Source: Halomonas cupida (GTDB taxonomy: Bacteria > Pseudomonadota > Gammaproteobacteria > Pseudomonadales > Halomonadaceae). Taken from it: a DNA stretch of 64,000 nt. The position numbers and the translations under genes are program-made. Position 1 is the stretch's first letter; each line of letters starts with the position of its first letter. The notes beneath the pieces are model-generated. The model was given only the letters and a program-made list of their open reading frames with translations. It was not told the DNA's origin and did no database searches. Of the stretch, positions 27,396 to 35,987 are shown in pieces. Location of the stretch: NCBI RefSeq assembly GCF_900142755.1, contig NZ_FRCA01000003.1, positions 1 to 64,000 of the forward strand. The letters are read 5' to 3'.

Positions 27396-28090
27396 TTCCA
27401 GATCGCATCATGCGCAAGATTCAGCGCTGTCTGGCGCTGAGTCAGAGTGCCAACGCCCATGAGGCAGGCATTGCCTTGCGTCAGGCGCAGGCTCTCATGG
27501 GCGAATACGGTGTCAACCAGGAAGACATCGCGTTGTCGGACTTGGATGTGGCCATGGCAGAGATCTCATCAGGGATGAGGCCACCACGATATGTTCGATT
27601 GCTCGAGTCACTGATCAGTCAGTCCTTCGGTACTAGCGCCGTCTATGTTCCCTGCCGTGATGAAGCAGACCGAATCTATGGCCGTTATGAATTTATCGGC
27701 CCTCGAGATGCCGTGGCAGTAGCAGTTTATGCCTATGAAGTCCTTCTGAGACAACTGCTGCGTGACCGTCGTACCTTCCAGGGCACTCTGAACAAGCGTC
27801 TCAAGCGGCTGACAAAAATTCGTCGTGGAGATGCTTTCGCCGAAGCGTGGGTACATGGTGCCGCACAGTCGGTCACTCCCATGGCGATGTCCGACGATGT
27901 ACGAGAGCTCCATCGCAAATATCTGGAGCGCCGTCATGGTGACCAGTTAGGGACGATGGCCGTGCGGGAACCTAGGAAGCTCAAGCAGCACGATCTGCAT
28001 GCCGTCCAGGCGGGGTATCAGGCGGGCAGTGAAGCGCGTTTGTCAGCTGGTGTCACTGCAACGACCCGGGAGGAGCTGACCCATGGCTGA
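27392..28090 (+). CDS. DUF2786 domain protein
   Basis: The 232-residue product carries the DUF2786 signature IMRKIQRCLALSQSANAHEAGIALRQAQALMGEYGV at the N terminus, followed by a basic, arginine-rich middle (YEVLLRQLLRDRRTF, LNKRLKRLTKIRRGDAF). The function is unknown; it is recurrent in ICEs and phages. It overlaps the genes on both sides by 4 and 8 bases. Confidence 0.82.
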   Translation: MIPDRIMRKIQRCLALSQSANAHEAGIALRQAQALMGEYGVNQEDIALSDLDVAMAEISSGMRPPRYVRLLESLISQSFGTSAVYVPCRDEADRIYGRYEFIGPRDAVAVAVYAYEVLLRQLLRDRRTFQGTLNKRLKRLTKIRRGDAFAEAWVHGAAQSVTPMAMSDDVRELHRKYLERRHGDQLGTMAVREPRKLKQHDLHAVQAGYQAGSEARLSAGVTATTREELTHG

Positions 28091-28589
28091 GATCCTGAAC
28101 TTTCCCGTGCGAGCAGCACATTGCCACGGCATGGAGCGTTATCTGATGGGACGTGAATGTCTAGCACTGGGCCTGATCGATCCCTTCGTCAGTTGGGTTG
28201 AAACGCTGGACAGCTGGTTTGATGAGCATCCCCAGGCACGAACCAATCGCAACGAGTCTCTCCGCTCGCTGCTGGCCGACACCTGGCTGGTGTTCCACAT
28301 GGCTTGTGACCAATCCAGTCAGTTGGACATGCAGCCGCACCACAGCCTGCGTTGGGCGCAGCTCCAGTATCACCAGTTGAGTGATATCGAGCTGTTGGTG
28401 ATTGTCAGCGACAACTTGATCGATCTGCGAAGCGGAGTGAATGAATTGAGCCAGCGGTATCCCCCTGAAGCACGCAGCGACCTTGTCCTGTTCGGTCTTA
28501 TTCAGGGCCTGGATCACCTGTACCAGCAACTGGAACGTCTTTTCGAGACTGAGTTTTCCGACTCGCGGCAGCCGGAGTGGACATCATGA
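28083..28589 (+). CDS. Hypothetical ICE protein
   Basis: A 168-residue, helix-rich, acidic, tryptophan-containing cytosolic protein (FVSWVETLDSWFDEHPQ, LIQGLDHLYQQLERLFETEF). No family is recognised. It is translationally coupled on both sides (overlaps of 8 and 4 bases) within the parA-parB operon, which makes it a real gene and suggests a role in replication or maintenance. Confidence 0.75.
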   Translation: MAEILNFPVRAAHCHGMERYLMGRECLALGLIDPFVSWVETLDSWFDEHPQARTNRNESLRSLLADTWLVFHMACDQSSQLDMQPHHSLRWAQLQYHQLSDIELLVIVSDNLIDLRSGVNELSQRYPPEARSDLVLFGLIQGLDHLYQQLERLFETEFSDSRQPEWTS

Positions 28590-30625
28590 GCAAGACAGCC
28601 ATCACACCTGATCAAATTGCGGCCAAGCTGACCCAGCCTGGCCCGAAACTGAGCACCAAACCCGCCGACCGGCTGCCGGCACCGACGACCGAGCAGGCGA
28701 TGACCCTGACGCTGGATCAACTGCGTCCCTATGACCGCAATCCGCGTACCCAACAGAATCCCAAGTACGATGAGATCAAAGAATCCATCCGGGCAGTGGG
28801 TCTCAAGCAAAAGTTGACGGTCACCCAGCGTCCGGGGGATGACCGCTACATGATCTCTGATGGCGGAAACACGCGGCTGACCATCCTCAATGAATTACAT
28901 GAGGAAACCGGTGAAGAGCGTTTCTATTACCAGGACTGCCATTTCATTCCCTGGCAGGGTGAGATCAACGTCCTCGCCGGGCACCTCGCAGAGAACGATA
29001 ACCGGGGACAGCTCAGCTGGATCGAGCGAGCACGGGGTATCTACGAAGCCAAGCGGATGATCGAAGAGGATGTTGGGGATGAAATTTCTCAACGGAGACT
29101 GGTGGATCACCTACGCACTCTTGGCTATAGCGTGACGCAAAGCCATATCAGTCGCATGCTCTACACCATCGAGCATTTCCTGCCCACGATTCCACTGACA
29201 CTGGATAGTGGGATGGGTAAGGGACAGGTAGAGAAACTTATCTCGTATCGTCAGTTCTGCGAGGAGTGTTGGGAGCGGTGCCGCGCTTACTGGGAAGCCT
29301 CTGCCGATGATCTCGGTGAGGGTGAGCAGTGGGCTACCAGCGTCGTCGATGGTGACTTTGCTCAGGCTTGGCACGACGAAATGACCCAACTCGATCATGA
29401 GGGACAGACGGAGTTCCGCTGGAACATTGTCGAGGACCGGCTCAAGGGGATGTTGCACGACCATACCGGCTTGCACTTCAACCCGATCGATATGGCATGG
29501 AAGAACTGGTTCACGGTACGTAAGTACGCTAAGGCTGCCAGTGAGGAAGAGAAAGCTGATATCTGGACCACGGTCGACAGTGAGCTGCAGCGTCTGCGTT
29601 ATCCCCAGGAACGCCACCTCTATCCGCCGATCGAGGATTCCAGCAAGGGGAGCAAGACCTCTGCGACTCCGACTCAAACCTTGGCGTCTGGAAATGCTTC
29701 GCATGATGCCGATGAAGTCGGTCAAAGCGAGAGGGAGGGCGATGGCGACCATGATGCTCTGACCTTTGAAGAAGGCCAGACCAATCTGTCACCTACCCCC
29801 ACGCCCAAAGCCAGCGAGCGGGGTGTTCCGACCTCGGGAGGGGTTGATGAGTCCGCGCAGATGAAAGAGATGCGGGCTCAACTCGCCCAGCTCGAGCAAC
29901 GGAATGCCGAACTCGAGGCAGGATCTCAGAAACCTCTGGTAGCCCCACAAGGGCTTGGCTCCAGCGAGTCCAGTGGCGATGACCTTGGTGGTCTACTGGA
30001 TTCCGATGGGTTCATGCAGGAGCACAACCCACATCCGACCCGGTCGCTCGAGGAACAGGAAACTCTGGTCGATGACCTGACCCTCTCCCCTTATGAAGAG
30101 AGTGACGGGCATCGTCAGCTGCGCCACTGGCAAGCAAAAGAACATGGTGAGGAAGCGGTCGACTTTGAAGCGGCGGCGCTCAAAAGCGTGCCCTTGATGT
30201 CGGGTGGCCCTGTCGCCCCGATTACCGATCTATGGCACGTCCCGGCCTGGCGCCGTAATGCTCGCGATCTTCGCATGCAGATCGGTGAAGTCGTCCAGGC
30301 ACTGGCTGATTGGGCTGGCATCGAAGTCTCTGGCACCACCGAGACCATTCGACTCAACGCACGTGAAGGACTGGGGTATGAACTCGATCCGTTGGGAGAC
30401 AACCCGGGACGCCGCGCTCAACTGATCTGGCAGCTACTCGCTGGTCTGCAGGGCGACATCGATCCGATGTTGCCAGCTGAAATTTCATTATTCGGGGAGC
30501 TGGTTGGCAGCCATGGCGCCGACAGCGATGTCTGCCTGCCGGATGGTCTGTTCATCCGTGTGTTCTGGCTGACCCGTCTGATTCGTGTACTGCGTGAAGG
30601 TCTTGCAGAGGGGGATCCGCAATGA
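28586..30625 (+). CDS. parB: ICE-type ParB partition protein
   Basis: The 679-residue product has a ParB/Spo0J nuclease-like domain (LDQLRPYDRNPRTQQNPKYDEIKESI, DGGNTRLTIL, ENDNRGQLSWIERARGIY) and a helix-turn-helix (LGYSVTQSHISRMLYTIE). A long, poorly conserved C-terminal part follows with an internal coiled coil near MKEMRAQLAQLEQRNAELEA. It is far longer than chromosomal ParB (about 290), as usual for the ICE PFGI-1 type (TIGR03764). Its centromere-like sites are not identified. ATGA overlap with the gene upstream. Confidence 0.92.
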   Translation: MSKTAITPDQIAAKLTQPGPKLSTKPADRLPAPTTEQAMTLTLDQLRPYDRNPRTQQNPKYDEIKESIRAVGLKQKLTVTQRPGDDRYMISDGGNTRLTILNELHEETGEERFYYQDCHFIPWQGEINVLAGHLAENDNRGQLSWIERARGIYEAKRMIEEDVGDEISQRRLVDHLRTLGYSVTQSHISRMLYTIEHFLPTIPLTLDSGMGKGQVEKLISYRQFCEECWERCRAYWEASADDLGEGEQWATSVVDGDFAQAWHDEMTQLDHEGQTEFRWNIVEDRLKGMLHDHTGLHFNPIDMAWKNWFTVRKYAKAASEEEKADIWTTVDSELQRLRYPQERHLYPPIEDSSKGSKTSATPTQTLASGNASHDADEVGQSEREGDGDHDALTFEEGQTNLSPTPTPKASERGVPTSGGVDESAQMKEMRAQLAQLEQRNAELEAGSQKPLVAPQGLGSSESSGDDLGGLLDSDGFMQEHNPHPTRSLEEQETLVDDLTLSPYEESDGHRQLRHWQAKEHGEEAVDFEAAALKSVPLMSGGPVAPITDLWHVPAWRRNARDLRMQIGEVVQALADWAGIEVSGTTETIRLNAREGLGYELDPLGDNPGRRAQLIWQLLAGLQGDIDPMLPAEISLFGELVGSHGADSDVCLPDGLFIRVFWLTRLIRVLREGLAEGDPQ

Positions 30626-31233
30626 CGACGCCACAACTCAACCATGCACTTTTCAACCAGGCACTGGTGCTGATCCGTGAGGGCGATATGCGGCGGGCGC
30701 GTGCACTGGGTTTCAACAATGAAGAGCTGCAGCGCCTGAGTCGACTTCGGGCCAGCGAGATCGAGAGCCTGATTAACGAGTTTCCTGGGGTCGCACGATT
30801 CGAACTGGATCACAACACCTTCAAGGCTGCGCTTCGGCGCATTGATCGTGATCAGGATCGCGACAGTCTCGTCGATCACTGTATTCGACACGGGGCCAGC
30901 GTTCAGATGTTGGCCACCTTCTTTGGCCTGACACCGAACGACTGCTCAGCGCGGCGCACCCTGCTCGGGGTGCCCAGTCGTCAGGGGCGTCTGCCCATGC
31001 CGGAAGAGGCTATTGAAGTAGACGCATGGCACCGCTGGCAGACCATCAGTGACGATCCGTCCAGTCCGTCAGCCGCCGAAGACATCAAAGGCATGTTGGT
31101 ACTGGCAGAGGAAGTCGAGTTACCGCTCGCCGTGATCTGGACACTGATCAAGCAATGGACGACGCCTGAGCAACCACGGCAGGAAAGTCTGCCGGGTGAG
31201 GATGAGGGCGTGATGCGTGCAGGGGTGGCGTGA
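30622..31233 (+). CDS. DUF2857 (STY4526-type) ICE protein
   Basis: The 203-residue cytosolic protein matches the DUF2857 family found next to parB in SPI-7-type elements: LIREGDMRRARALGFNNEELQRLSRL, then FFGLTPNDCSARRTLLGVPSRQGR. The role is unknown; a helix-turn-helix-like segment (SVQMLATFFGLTPNDC) suggests DNA binding. Four-base overlaps on both sides. Confidence 0.85.
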   Translation: MTTPQLNHALFNQALVLIREGDMRRARALGFNNEELQRLSRLRASEIESLINEFPGVARFELDHNTFKAALRRIDRDQDRDSLVDHCIRHGASVQMLATFFGLTPNDCSARRTLLGVPSRQGRLPMPEEAIEVDAWHRWQTISDDPSSPSAAEDIKGMLVLAEEVELPLAVIWTLIKQWTTPEQPRQESLPGEDEGVMRAGVA

Positions 31234-32489
31234 TGAAGAATTATGACGCGCTTGTCGGGCGCGCGGCATCATCCCTGACCCAACGCCGAGGCAATAATGC
31301 CTCGGCGTCGGCCGTTGAGGATGACTCACTCGACGGGCTGCTCTTCATGGGAAACCCTCATGAAACAGTACCTCGAGCTTTACTGCTGGATCAGCGGCTG
31401 GGCGCTGTCGATATATTGGGCTGGCAGACGATCCGCTTGTTGTCGAATTCTGACCGTACGACCGCGTTTCCGACCTATGACGAACTTGAGCCGCTGCTGC
31501 GATCAGGGGCCGGTCAGAAAGCCTCACGCAAGACCGTTGCTCGAGTGATTGCGATCCTGCGACTGACGCGCTGGATGACCCTTGGGATGAAGGCGCGTAA
31601 TACCACCAACGGGCGCATGATCGGAAACGTCTATGTGTTGCATGACGAACCGTTGGCTCCTGCCGAGTCACTGTCCCTGGACCAGGACTACATCGAGTAT
31701 GTGATTCGCTATATGAAGCACAGCAACAAGGCCGTGGCCACTGTCGCTCGACTGGTCAGAGACGAGCTGGCCGAAAGTGGTGTGCTCGAAGTCCCGACGA
31801 GGCTGGACGTCATCGAGCAGCGTGCCAGGCAACAACGGGAGACCGAGTTTCCAGGGGAAACTCAGGCATCAGACTCCCAGTTCCCCATGGAAACTCAGGC
31901 AAAATCACCCAGTTTCCAGAGGAAACCAGGGCAGTTTCCAGGCAACGGATCACCCAGTTTCCAGCGGAAACTCAGCCAAGAATCAGCACCTTACAGCAAA
32001 GTTTCCAGTAAGAACGCCCTTACTACAGTACGTAGTTATACAAACTCTGTATGTAAAACCACCGCGCGCGAGGATTCCCCGTCGTCACTGATCTGGTCAT
32101 GGCCACTCGAGTTGACCAGTGAGGAACGGGAGTCGGTGGCGGTCATGTTGACCGGTCTGCCGAACGATATTCAGCAGGCAGTGATCGATGAGGCAGCCGG
32201 ACGGCTCGAGGCCGGCAAGGTGAAGTCCCCCAAGGGATTCCTGCATACCCTGGCCAAACGCGCCGCATCGAACCAATTCCAGGTTACGCACTTTGGGCGA
32301 GGCATTGCTGACAAGCGTAATGGGCAAACTGTACAGACACCGACACAGGCTTCTCCTGAGAAACCCTATACCCCACCTGTCCCTCGATCCGCTAACTCAC
32401 GGCTTAACAAGGATCCTCAACCGATCTCTGCGGAAACCCAGAGGGCGCGAGAGAACATGCTGAAACGTCTGGGGATACGGTCCAACTAG
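31230..32489 (+). CDS. STY4528-family ICE replication protein carrying internal iteron-like repeats
   Basis: The 419-residue product matches the STY4528-type pathogenicity-island replication proteins. An N-terminal winged-helix region (about 40-190: LLDQRLGAVDILGWQTIRLLS, KASRKTVARVIAILRLTRW) precedes a low-complexity linker (about 200-270) and a C-terminal domain containing AGKVKSPKGFLHTLAKRA. The linker is encoded by the repeat cluster 31845-32009 and is followed by an A+T-rich segment, an arrangement like lambda O, where the initiator gene contains the origin. It is the last gene of the parA operon. A DNA-binding N terminus and helicase-contacting C terminus are inference. Confidence 0.85.
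   Translation: MMKNYDALVGRAASSLTQRRGNNASASAVEDDSLDGLLFMGNPHETVPRALLLDQRLGAVDILGWQTIRLLSNSDRTTAFPTYDELEPLLRSGAGQKASRKTVARVIAILRLTRWMTLGMKARNTTNGRMIGNVYVLHDEPLAPAESLSLDQDYIEYVIRYMKHSNKAVATVARLVRDELAESGVLEVPTRLDVIEQRARQQRETEFPGETQASDSQFPMETQAKSPSFQRKPGQFPGNGSPSFQRKLSQESAPYSKVSSKNALTTVRSYTNSVCKTTAREDSPSSLIWSWPLELTSEERESVAVMLTGLPNDIQQAVIDEAAGRLEAGKVKSPKGFLHTLAKRAASNQFQVTHFGRGIADKRNGQTVQTPTQASPEKPYTPPVPRSANSRLNKDPQPISAETQRARENMLKRLGIRSN
31845..32009. repeat. Iteron-like GTTTCC-N3-GGAAAC cluster inside the replication gene
   Basis: Sites: GAGTTTCC-AGG-GGAAACTC (31845-31863, perfect 8-3-8 palindrome); a degenerate copy at 31879-31895; GTTTCC-AGA-GGAAAC (31912-31926); a half site at 31934-31942; AGTTTCC-AGC-GGAAACT (31956-31972); a half site GTTTCCAG at 32001. 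GTTTCC starts are spaced 33, 32, 22, 23 and 44 bases, all near multiples of 11. The sites fall in all three codon phases, so the DNA and not the protein is conserved. Probable binding sites of the encoded protein. Confidence 0.8.
32020..32060. other. A+T-rich segment after the iterons (possible DNA unwinding element)
   Basis: By hand count 13 of the 40 bases at 32021-32060 are G or C, in an otherwise GC-rich gene. It lies directly after the last iteron half site, where a replication origin would melt. It contains TACAGTACGTAG and TTATACAAA stretches. The function is inferred from position only. Confidence 0.45.
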
Positions 32490-32518
32490 AAACATATGAC
32501 ATCGCCTTTAACGTTTTC
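32488..32518 (+). promoter_or_regulatory. Bipartite ICE element, copy 1 (before TIGR03761 gene)
   Basis: AGAAACA at 32488, then TTAACGTTTTC at 32508; the two parts start 20 bases apart. The second part starts 77 bases before the ATG at 32585. It is one of six copies in the window. Confidence 0.65.
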
Positions 32519-32584
32519 GGTGGGGTGCTATGCGAGAAGCATTGATGATGGGATCCCATCCAGTGCATTGACTCAGGAGTAAGT

Positions 32585-33346
32585 ATGGCCAGTGCAGAGC
32601 CCCGTGTAGGGCAGCTAAGAAGCAGGATTGAAATGACTCTGCACACCTACCCTGCCGTTCTGGCATGGCATGGGCGGGGAGTCGAGAGTGGCAAACCTCA
32701 AGTCGTGGGGCTGAAGCAGTTTCTGTTTCTGACCGGGCGGATACAACAGGCCGCGGCGAAGGATGATCCCTATGCTGACAGCTGGCTGTTGACGCTCGAG
32801 AGTAAGGTTCACGAAACACGGCAGTCACTGCAGCAGCTCAAACAACGGGTGAGCACCGTTCTCGACGCTATCCCCGAGGGGCTGGATGTCAGTCGTAACG
32901 TCAGTCAGCAACCCTTCGTGACGCCGGTGTTCACCGGAGGCCAGATGGGCTGGCAGGCCGTCATGCTGCTGATGGAATACGACGGGATTGTGCGAGATGT
33001 GCTGCTGGCCCATCACATCGGACTGCTGGGCAACAAGCAGCGTGCGTCGATGATTCGGGATCAAGGCGGGCACGCCATACGCTCACTGTGCTATGCCCCC
33101 GTCAAGTTTCCTGGCTTCAGCGGTGCCGGGCGTGATGACTTCGCGGCGAACAACGCCAAGGCCAGAGCGGCCATGGAGAAGTTTGGTGAGTTGCCTCAGG
33201 ACATTCTGGAAGGGACGCGCCGCAGCGAATTTGCCCCGTCGATTCGGCGTGAAGGCTCGGCGGCCACACCCGATACCCCTGGACTGGAGGGCGCGGATCT
33301 GGATGACGATCAGTTAGTGCTCCAGAACGACGAACCCAAGGATTGA
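32585..33346 (+). CDS. TIGR03761-family ICE protein (PFL_4669 type)
   Basis: The 253-residue cytosolic protein matches the TIGR03761 family by recall and by its fixed place between the STY4528-type and DUF3158 genes. Features: MTLHTYPAVLAWHGRG, a helical middle (KVHETRQSLQQLKQRV), and MLLMEYDGIVRDVLLAHHIGLL. An acidic tail follows (about 225-253). The function is unknown, but placement among replication genes suggests a role in ICE replication. AGGAG precedes the ATG. It starts a new transcription unit preceded by the bipartite element. Confidence 0.88.
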   Translation: MASAEPRVGQLRSRIEMTLHTYPAVLAWHGRGVESGKPQVVGLKQFLFLTGRIQQAAAKDDPYADSWLLTLESKVHETRQSLQQLKQRVSTVLDAIPEGLDVSRNVSQQPFVTPVFTGGQMGWQAVMLLMEYDGIVRDVLLAHHIGLLGNKQRASMIRDQGGHAIRSLCYAPVKFPGFSGAGRDDFAANNAKARAAMEKFGELPQDILEGTRRSEFAPSIRREGSAATPDTPGLEGADLDDDQLVLQNDEPKD

Positions 33347-33356
33347 TGCCACCTTC

Positions 33357-33551
33357 GGGTGATGCCCCCGGCATCACTTCCACCAGGGTGGCTGGGGTGT
33401 TTCCCCCGGAAACACTCCGTGAAGGTGGGAGCCGGGTGATGCCCCCGGCATCACTTCCACCAGGGTGGCTGGGGTGTTTCCCCCGGAAACACTCCGTGAA
33501 GGTGGGAGCCGGGTGATGCCCCCGGCATCACTTCCACCAGGGTGGCTGGGG
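33357..33551. repeat. 77-base tandem repeat, 2.5 copies, with paired 8-3-8 palindromes
   Basis: Units begin at 33357, 33434 and 33511 (the last stops after 41 bases) and appear identical. Each full unit has two palindromes with CCC centres: GTGATGCC-CCC-GGCATCAC (33359-33377 in copy 1) and GTGTTTCC-CCC-GGAAACAC (33397-33415 in copy 1). The second has the same GTTTCC-N3-GGAAAC core as the iterons 1.4 kb upstream. The array fills the gap between the TIGR03761 and DUF3158 genes. It may be a protein-binding array or a set of mRNA hairpins. Confidence 0.92.
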
Positions 33552-33589
33552 CAGCAAGATTTTTTCAGTAATGACTACAGGACTCGACC

Positions 33590-34042
33590 ATGACTGCGAC
33601 TGCACTGGATCAGCGTCAAGACTTTGCACTGAATCAGTACGCAAAGGGCCTTTTAAAACCCTTTAAGGGTAAGGGGGAGATTCTCCGTTTCAGGGATGAG
33701 TTGGATGTCGAGTGTCGTCGGCTGTATCAGGAAGCAGCGGACTTTGCCACCCGATATAACCGAACGGTGGTCCAGGCAGGACTGTGGCTCAAACCTCACA
33801 GTCACAGCGGAGGACGAGTTCGTGCTGTGCAGTGGCGTGATAAAGCGCAGAGCCAAATGGGGCGGCGCTTGCTTGAAGCGGTTTTGAAGTACGGCGATGT
33901 TCCGCAGGGTATGAAACGTCAACTGGTCGAGATCGAAACCGAGCGGGCCATCTTCAATGCCAAGATCGCGGCAGCGACTCGCCAGGTGGATCGGCTGAAC
34001 AAGTTGATCAAGGACCTTGATGAGATTGAGGCAATGGTCTGA
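33590..34042 (+). CDS. DUF3158-family ICE protein
   Basis: The 150-residue basic protein matches DUF3158, the usual neighbour of TIGR03761 and ssb in this family. It contains YAKGLLKPFKGKGEILRF at the N terminus and LVEIETERAIFNAKIAAATRQVD as a C-terminal helix. Its role is unknown. It is separated from its upstream partner by the 77-base repeat array, so its expression may depend on what that array does. Confidence 0.82.
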   Translation: MTATALDQRQDFALNQYAKGLLKPFKGKGEILRFRDELDVECRRLYQEAADFATRYNRTVVQAGLWLKPHSHSGGRVRAVQWRDKAQSQMGRRLLEAVLKYGDVPQGMKRQLVEIETERAIFNAKIAAATRQVDRLNKLIKDLDEIEAMV

Positions 34043-34059
34043 ATGCTGTCAGTGAGCCG

Positions 34060-34090
34060 GGAATGAGTCTGGCATTGCATTAACGTTTCC
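34060..34090 (+). promoter_or_regulatory. Bipartite ICE element, copy 2 (before ssb)
   Basis: GGAATGA at 34060 (a weaker first part), then a perfect TTAACGTTTCC at 34080; 20 bases apart. The second part starts 78 bases before the ssb ATG. Confidence 0.7.
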
Positions 34091-34157
34091 CACTGACATC
34101 CCTTCCCTTGAATAGCGAGAGTGGCCGGACATTCATTCGATCCAGGAGCTTCATCAT

Positions 34158-34646
34158 ATGAGCACGCATTTCATGGGAGAGGGGAACATCGGCACAGATC
34201 CAGAGATCAAGATGTTCCCTACCAATGGTAATCAGCCACCGCGTGGTGTGATGCGTTTGAACGTCCGCTTCGACAATCCCGTGCCCACGGAAAACGGCAA
34301 TGTCGATCGCGGTGGTTTCTGGGCCAATGTGGAACTCTGGGACCGTAGCGTCGAGAGCTGGGCTCGTCTCTACCAGAAAGGCATGCGCGTCATGGTGTCC
34401 GGCCGGATGGTGCTCGACGAGTGGAAGGACCGGGAAACGGGGGAAGACCGTTCCCAGTTCAAGGTGCAAGCGGTGCGTATCGGCATCCTGCCGTTCCGAG
34501 TTTCACAGGTCGTACTTGAACCCGCCAATAACGCACAGCAACAACCATCTCCGGGAAACCAGAATCGGAATGGAGCCTATTCCAAGGCCGCTGGGCCAGA
34601 CGGTGAGTGGGATAACCCGACCGGGACAGGTGATTCCAATTTCTAG
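34158..34646 (+). CDS. ssb: Single-stranded DNA-binding protein of the ICE
   Basis: The 162-residue OB-fold protein (GEGNIGTDPEIKMF, ANVELWDRSVESWARLYQKGMRVMVSGRM) has a Q/N/G-rich tail. The C-terminal tip GDSNF differs from the acidic DDDIPF of host SSB, so its contacts with host repair and replication proteins may be weakened. It probably coats the transferred strand or assists ICE replication. GGAG lies upstream; the gene is preceded by the bipartite element. Confidence 0.93.
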   Translation: MSTHFMGEGNIGTDPEIKMFPTNGNQPPRGVMRLNVRFDNPVPTENGNVDRGGFWANVELWDRSVESWARLYQKGMRVMVSGRMVLDEWKDRETGEDRSQFKVQAVRIGILPFRVSQVVLEPANNAQQQPSPGNQNRNGAYSKAAGPDGEWDNPTGTGDSNF

Positions 34647-34735
34647 AAAGCATTGAGGACGACACTCGGTGTAGAGGTGAGCTCTGCACCGAGCCACAAG
34701 AAAACTTTCTATTGAGTTGCACGGGAGAGAGTGTC

Positions 34736-35323
34736 ATGGACCCAAGTCTGATGGACCCCAACGAGGGCAGACCTGTACCAGGTAAAGATTCACCGAGCAA
34801 CCAGAAGGAAGATCATGTTGCCGTGTTCAAGCCTTCGACCAGGGCAGCGATCCCTACAGCGATAGGCTGGATTCTTCTGGCCATGGCATTCACGGCATTG
34901 TTGGTTTTTGCAATGGTCCAGCGGCCGGATCTGGTGGTCTTGCCTGGAGCACGCCTGGCATTGCTCCTGGGCCTCATCTGGGCTGTGTGCTTGATTCCGC
35001 TTTTATACAAATTGCTGGTTCTGAAAACGGTCACTTATTCACTTACGACTCAGCGTCTGGAATATACCCGGGGCATTCTACATCGTCGTCGAGATCAGCT
35101 AGAGTTGGTACGGATTCGAGATATCATATCGAATCGCACGCTGATGGATCGGCTGTTAGGCATAGGCACCGTTATCCTGGATACGGTTGACCGTTCTCAC
35201 CCCGAATTCAGAATTGAAGCCCAACGCAATGTATATGGGCTCAGTGATTGGCTGCATAGGCTAAATGCTGCAGAACGCCAGCGACTTGGATATCGGGAGT
35301 ATGAAGGAACTCAGGGGCTCTGA
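34736..35323 (+). CDS. PH-domain (bPH_2/YdbT-type) membrane protein
   Basis: The 195-residue product has two membrane helices (about 38-58 and 66-90) followed by a bacterial PH domain: VTYSLTTQRLEYTRGILHRRRDQLELVRIRDI...GIGTVILDTVD. Such proteins sit in the inner membrane with the PH domain in the cytosol; the role is unknown. The ATG at 34736 is preceded by GGGAGAGAG. It is not part of the standard ICE core, so it is probably cargo in the ssb unit. Confidence 0.82.
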   Translation: MDPSLMDPNEGRPVPGKDSPSNQKEDHVAVFKPSTRAAIPTAIGWILLAMAFTALLVFAMVQRPDLVVLPGARLALLLGLIWAVCLIPLLYKLLVLKTVTYSLTTQRLEYTRGILHRRRDQLELVRIRDIISNRTLMDRLLGIGTVILDTVDRSHPEFRIEAQRNVYGLSDWLHRLNAAERQRLGYREYEGTQGL

Positions 35324-35376
35324 AGCAACTTGCCTCGCTCGGTTGACTGAATGCCTGAATCAATAAGGATGTGGAA

Positions 35377-35949
35377 ATGAAACGTGTATTGTTCGCTGCA
35401 GGACTACTAGCCCTGACAGGGTGTGCGGCACAGGACCATTACTACTCTCAGGGTGTGTGTGTGACGTGCATCAATAACCCTCTCACCGGGGAGCCAGTGA
35501 ACTACGACCCCAACGAAACGCCGCAACGGGTGGCGACGAACGCACAAGGCGAGACCGTCGATGTCAGCAATCTGGGCAGTCAGCGTGGGTCGGTCGATAT
35601 CGATTCCCCCGTCGACGTGGATACCGCCTATGCTCGCATCAAGTCGTCCATGGGATTCCGTTCGCCGAATGACTTCGAGAGCCCCGAGAGTACCACTGCA
35701 AAAATGCAGATGGGCGATGTCGCCTGGAAGCATGACCGCACCCCGGGTGCCTACTACAACCTCGGGGACTATGGTCGCCAGACGATTGGCGGCACCCGCT
35801 ACTCCATCCTGCAGCGTGTTCAAATCGAGAAGAGTGGCTCCGGCTCGCGGATCCACTATAGCTGGGCACCGGCGGACAAGCGGATTCCCTATGATGGGGC
35901 TGCGATGGAGTCTGCTCTGACGCAGCGATTGAACGCTGCATTGCAGTAA
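35377..35949 (+). CDS. Putative lipoprotein
   Basis: The 190-residue product has a signal peptide with lipobox LALTGC (Cys16). It continues as a periplasmic or outer-membrane domain with a VDVDTAYARIKSSMGFRSP segment and a C-terminal beta-rich part (GTRYSILQRVQIEKSGSGSRIHYSW). No family is recognised. The ATG at 35377 has AAGGAT upstream. It may be an entry-exclusion or accessory surface protein; this is a guess. Confidence 0.72.
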   Translation: MKRVLFAAGLLALTGCAAQDHYYSQGVCVTCINNPLTGEPVNYDPNETPQRVATNAQGETVDVSNLGSQRGSVDIDSPVDVDTAYARIKSSMGFRSPNDFESPESTTAKMQMGDVAWKHDRTPGAYYNLGDYGRQTIGGTRYSILQRVQIEKSGSGSRIHYSWAPADKRIPYDGAAMESALTQRLNAALQ

Positions 35950-35987
35950 GGAGTCATCGTAAGCGGAACGGATAGGGAGTTGGCACT

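Noticed and set aside
31845..32009. Repeats in the STY4528-type gene as a protein repeat
   Set aside because: The copies fall in all three reading phases and give unrelated peptides, so the repeat is at DNA level.
33357..33551. The 77-base repeats as a CRISPR array
   Set aside because: The copies are directly adjacent with no variable spacers, the unit is too long, and no cas genes are present.
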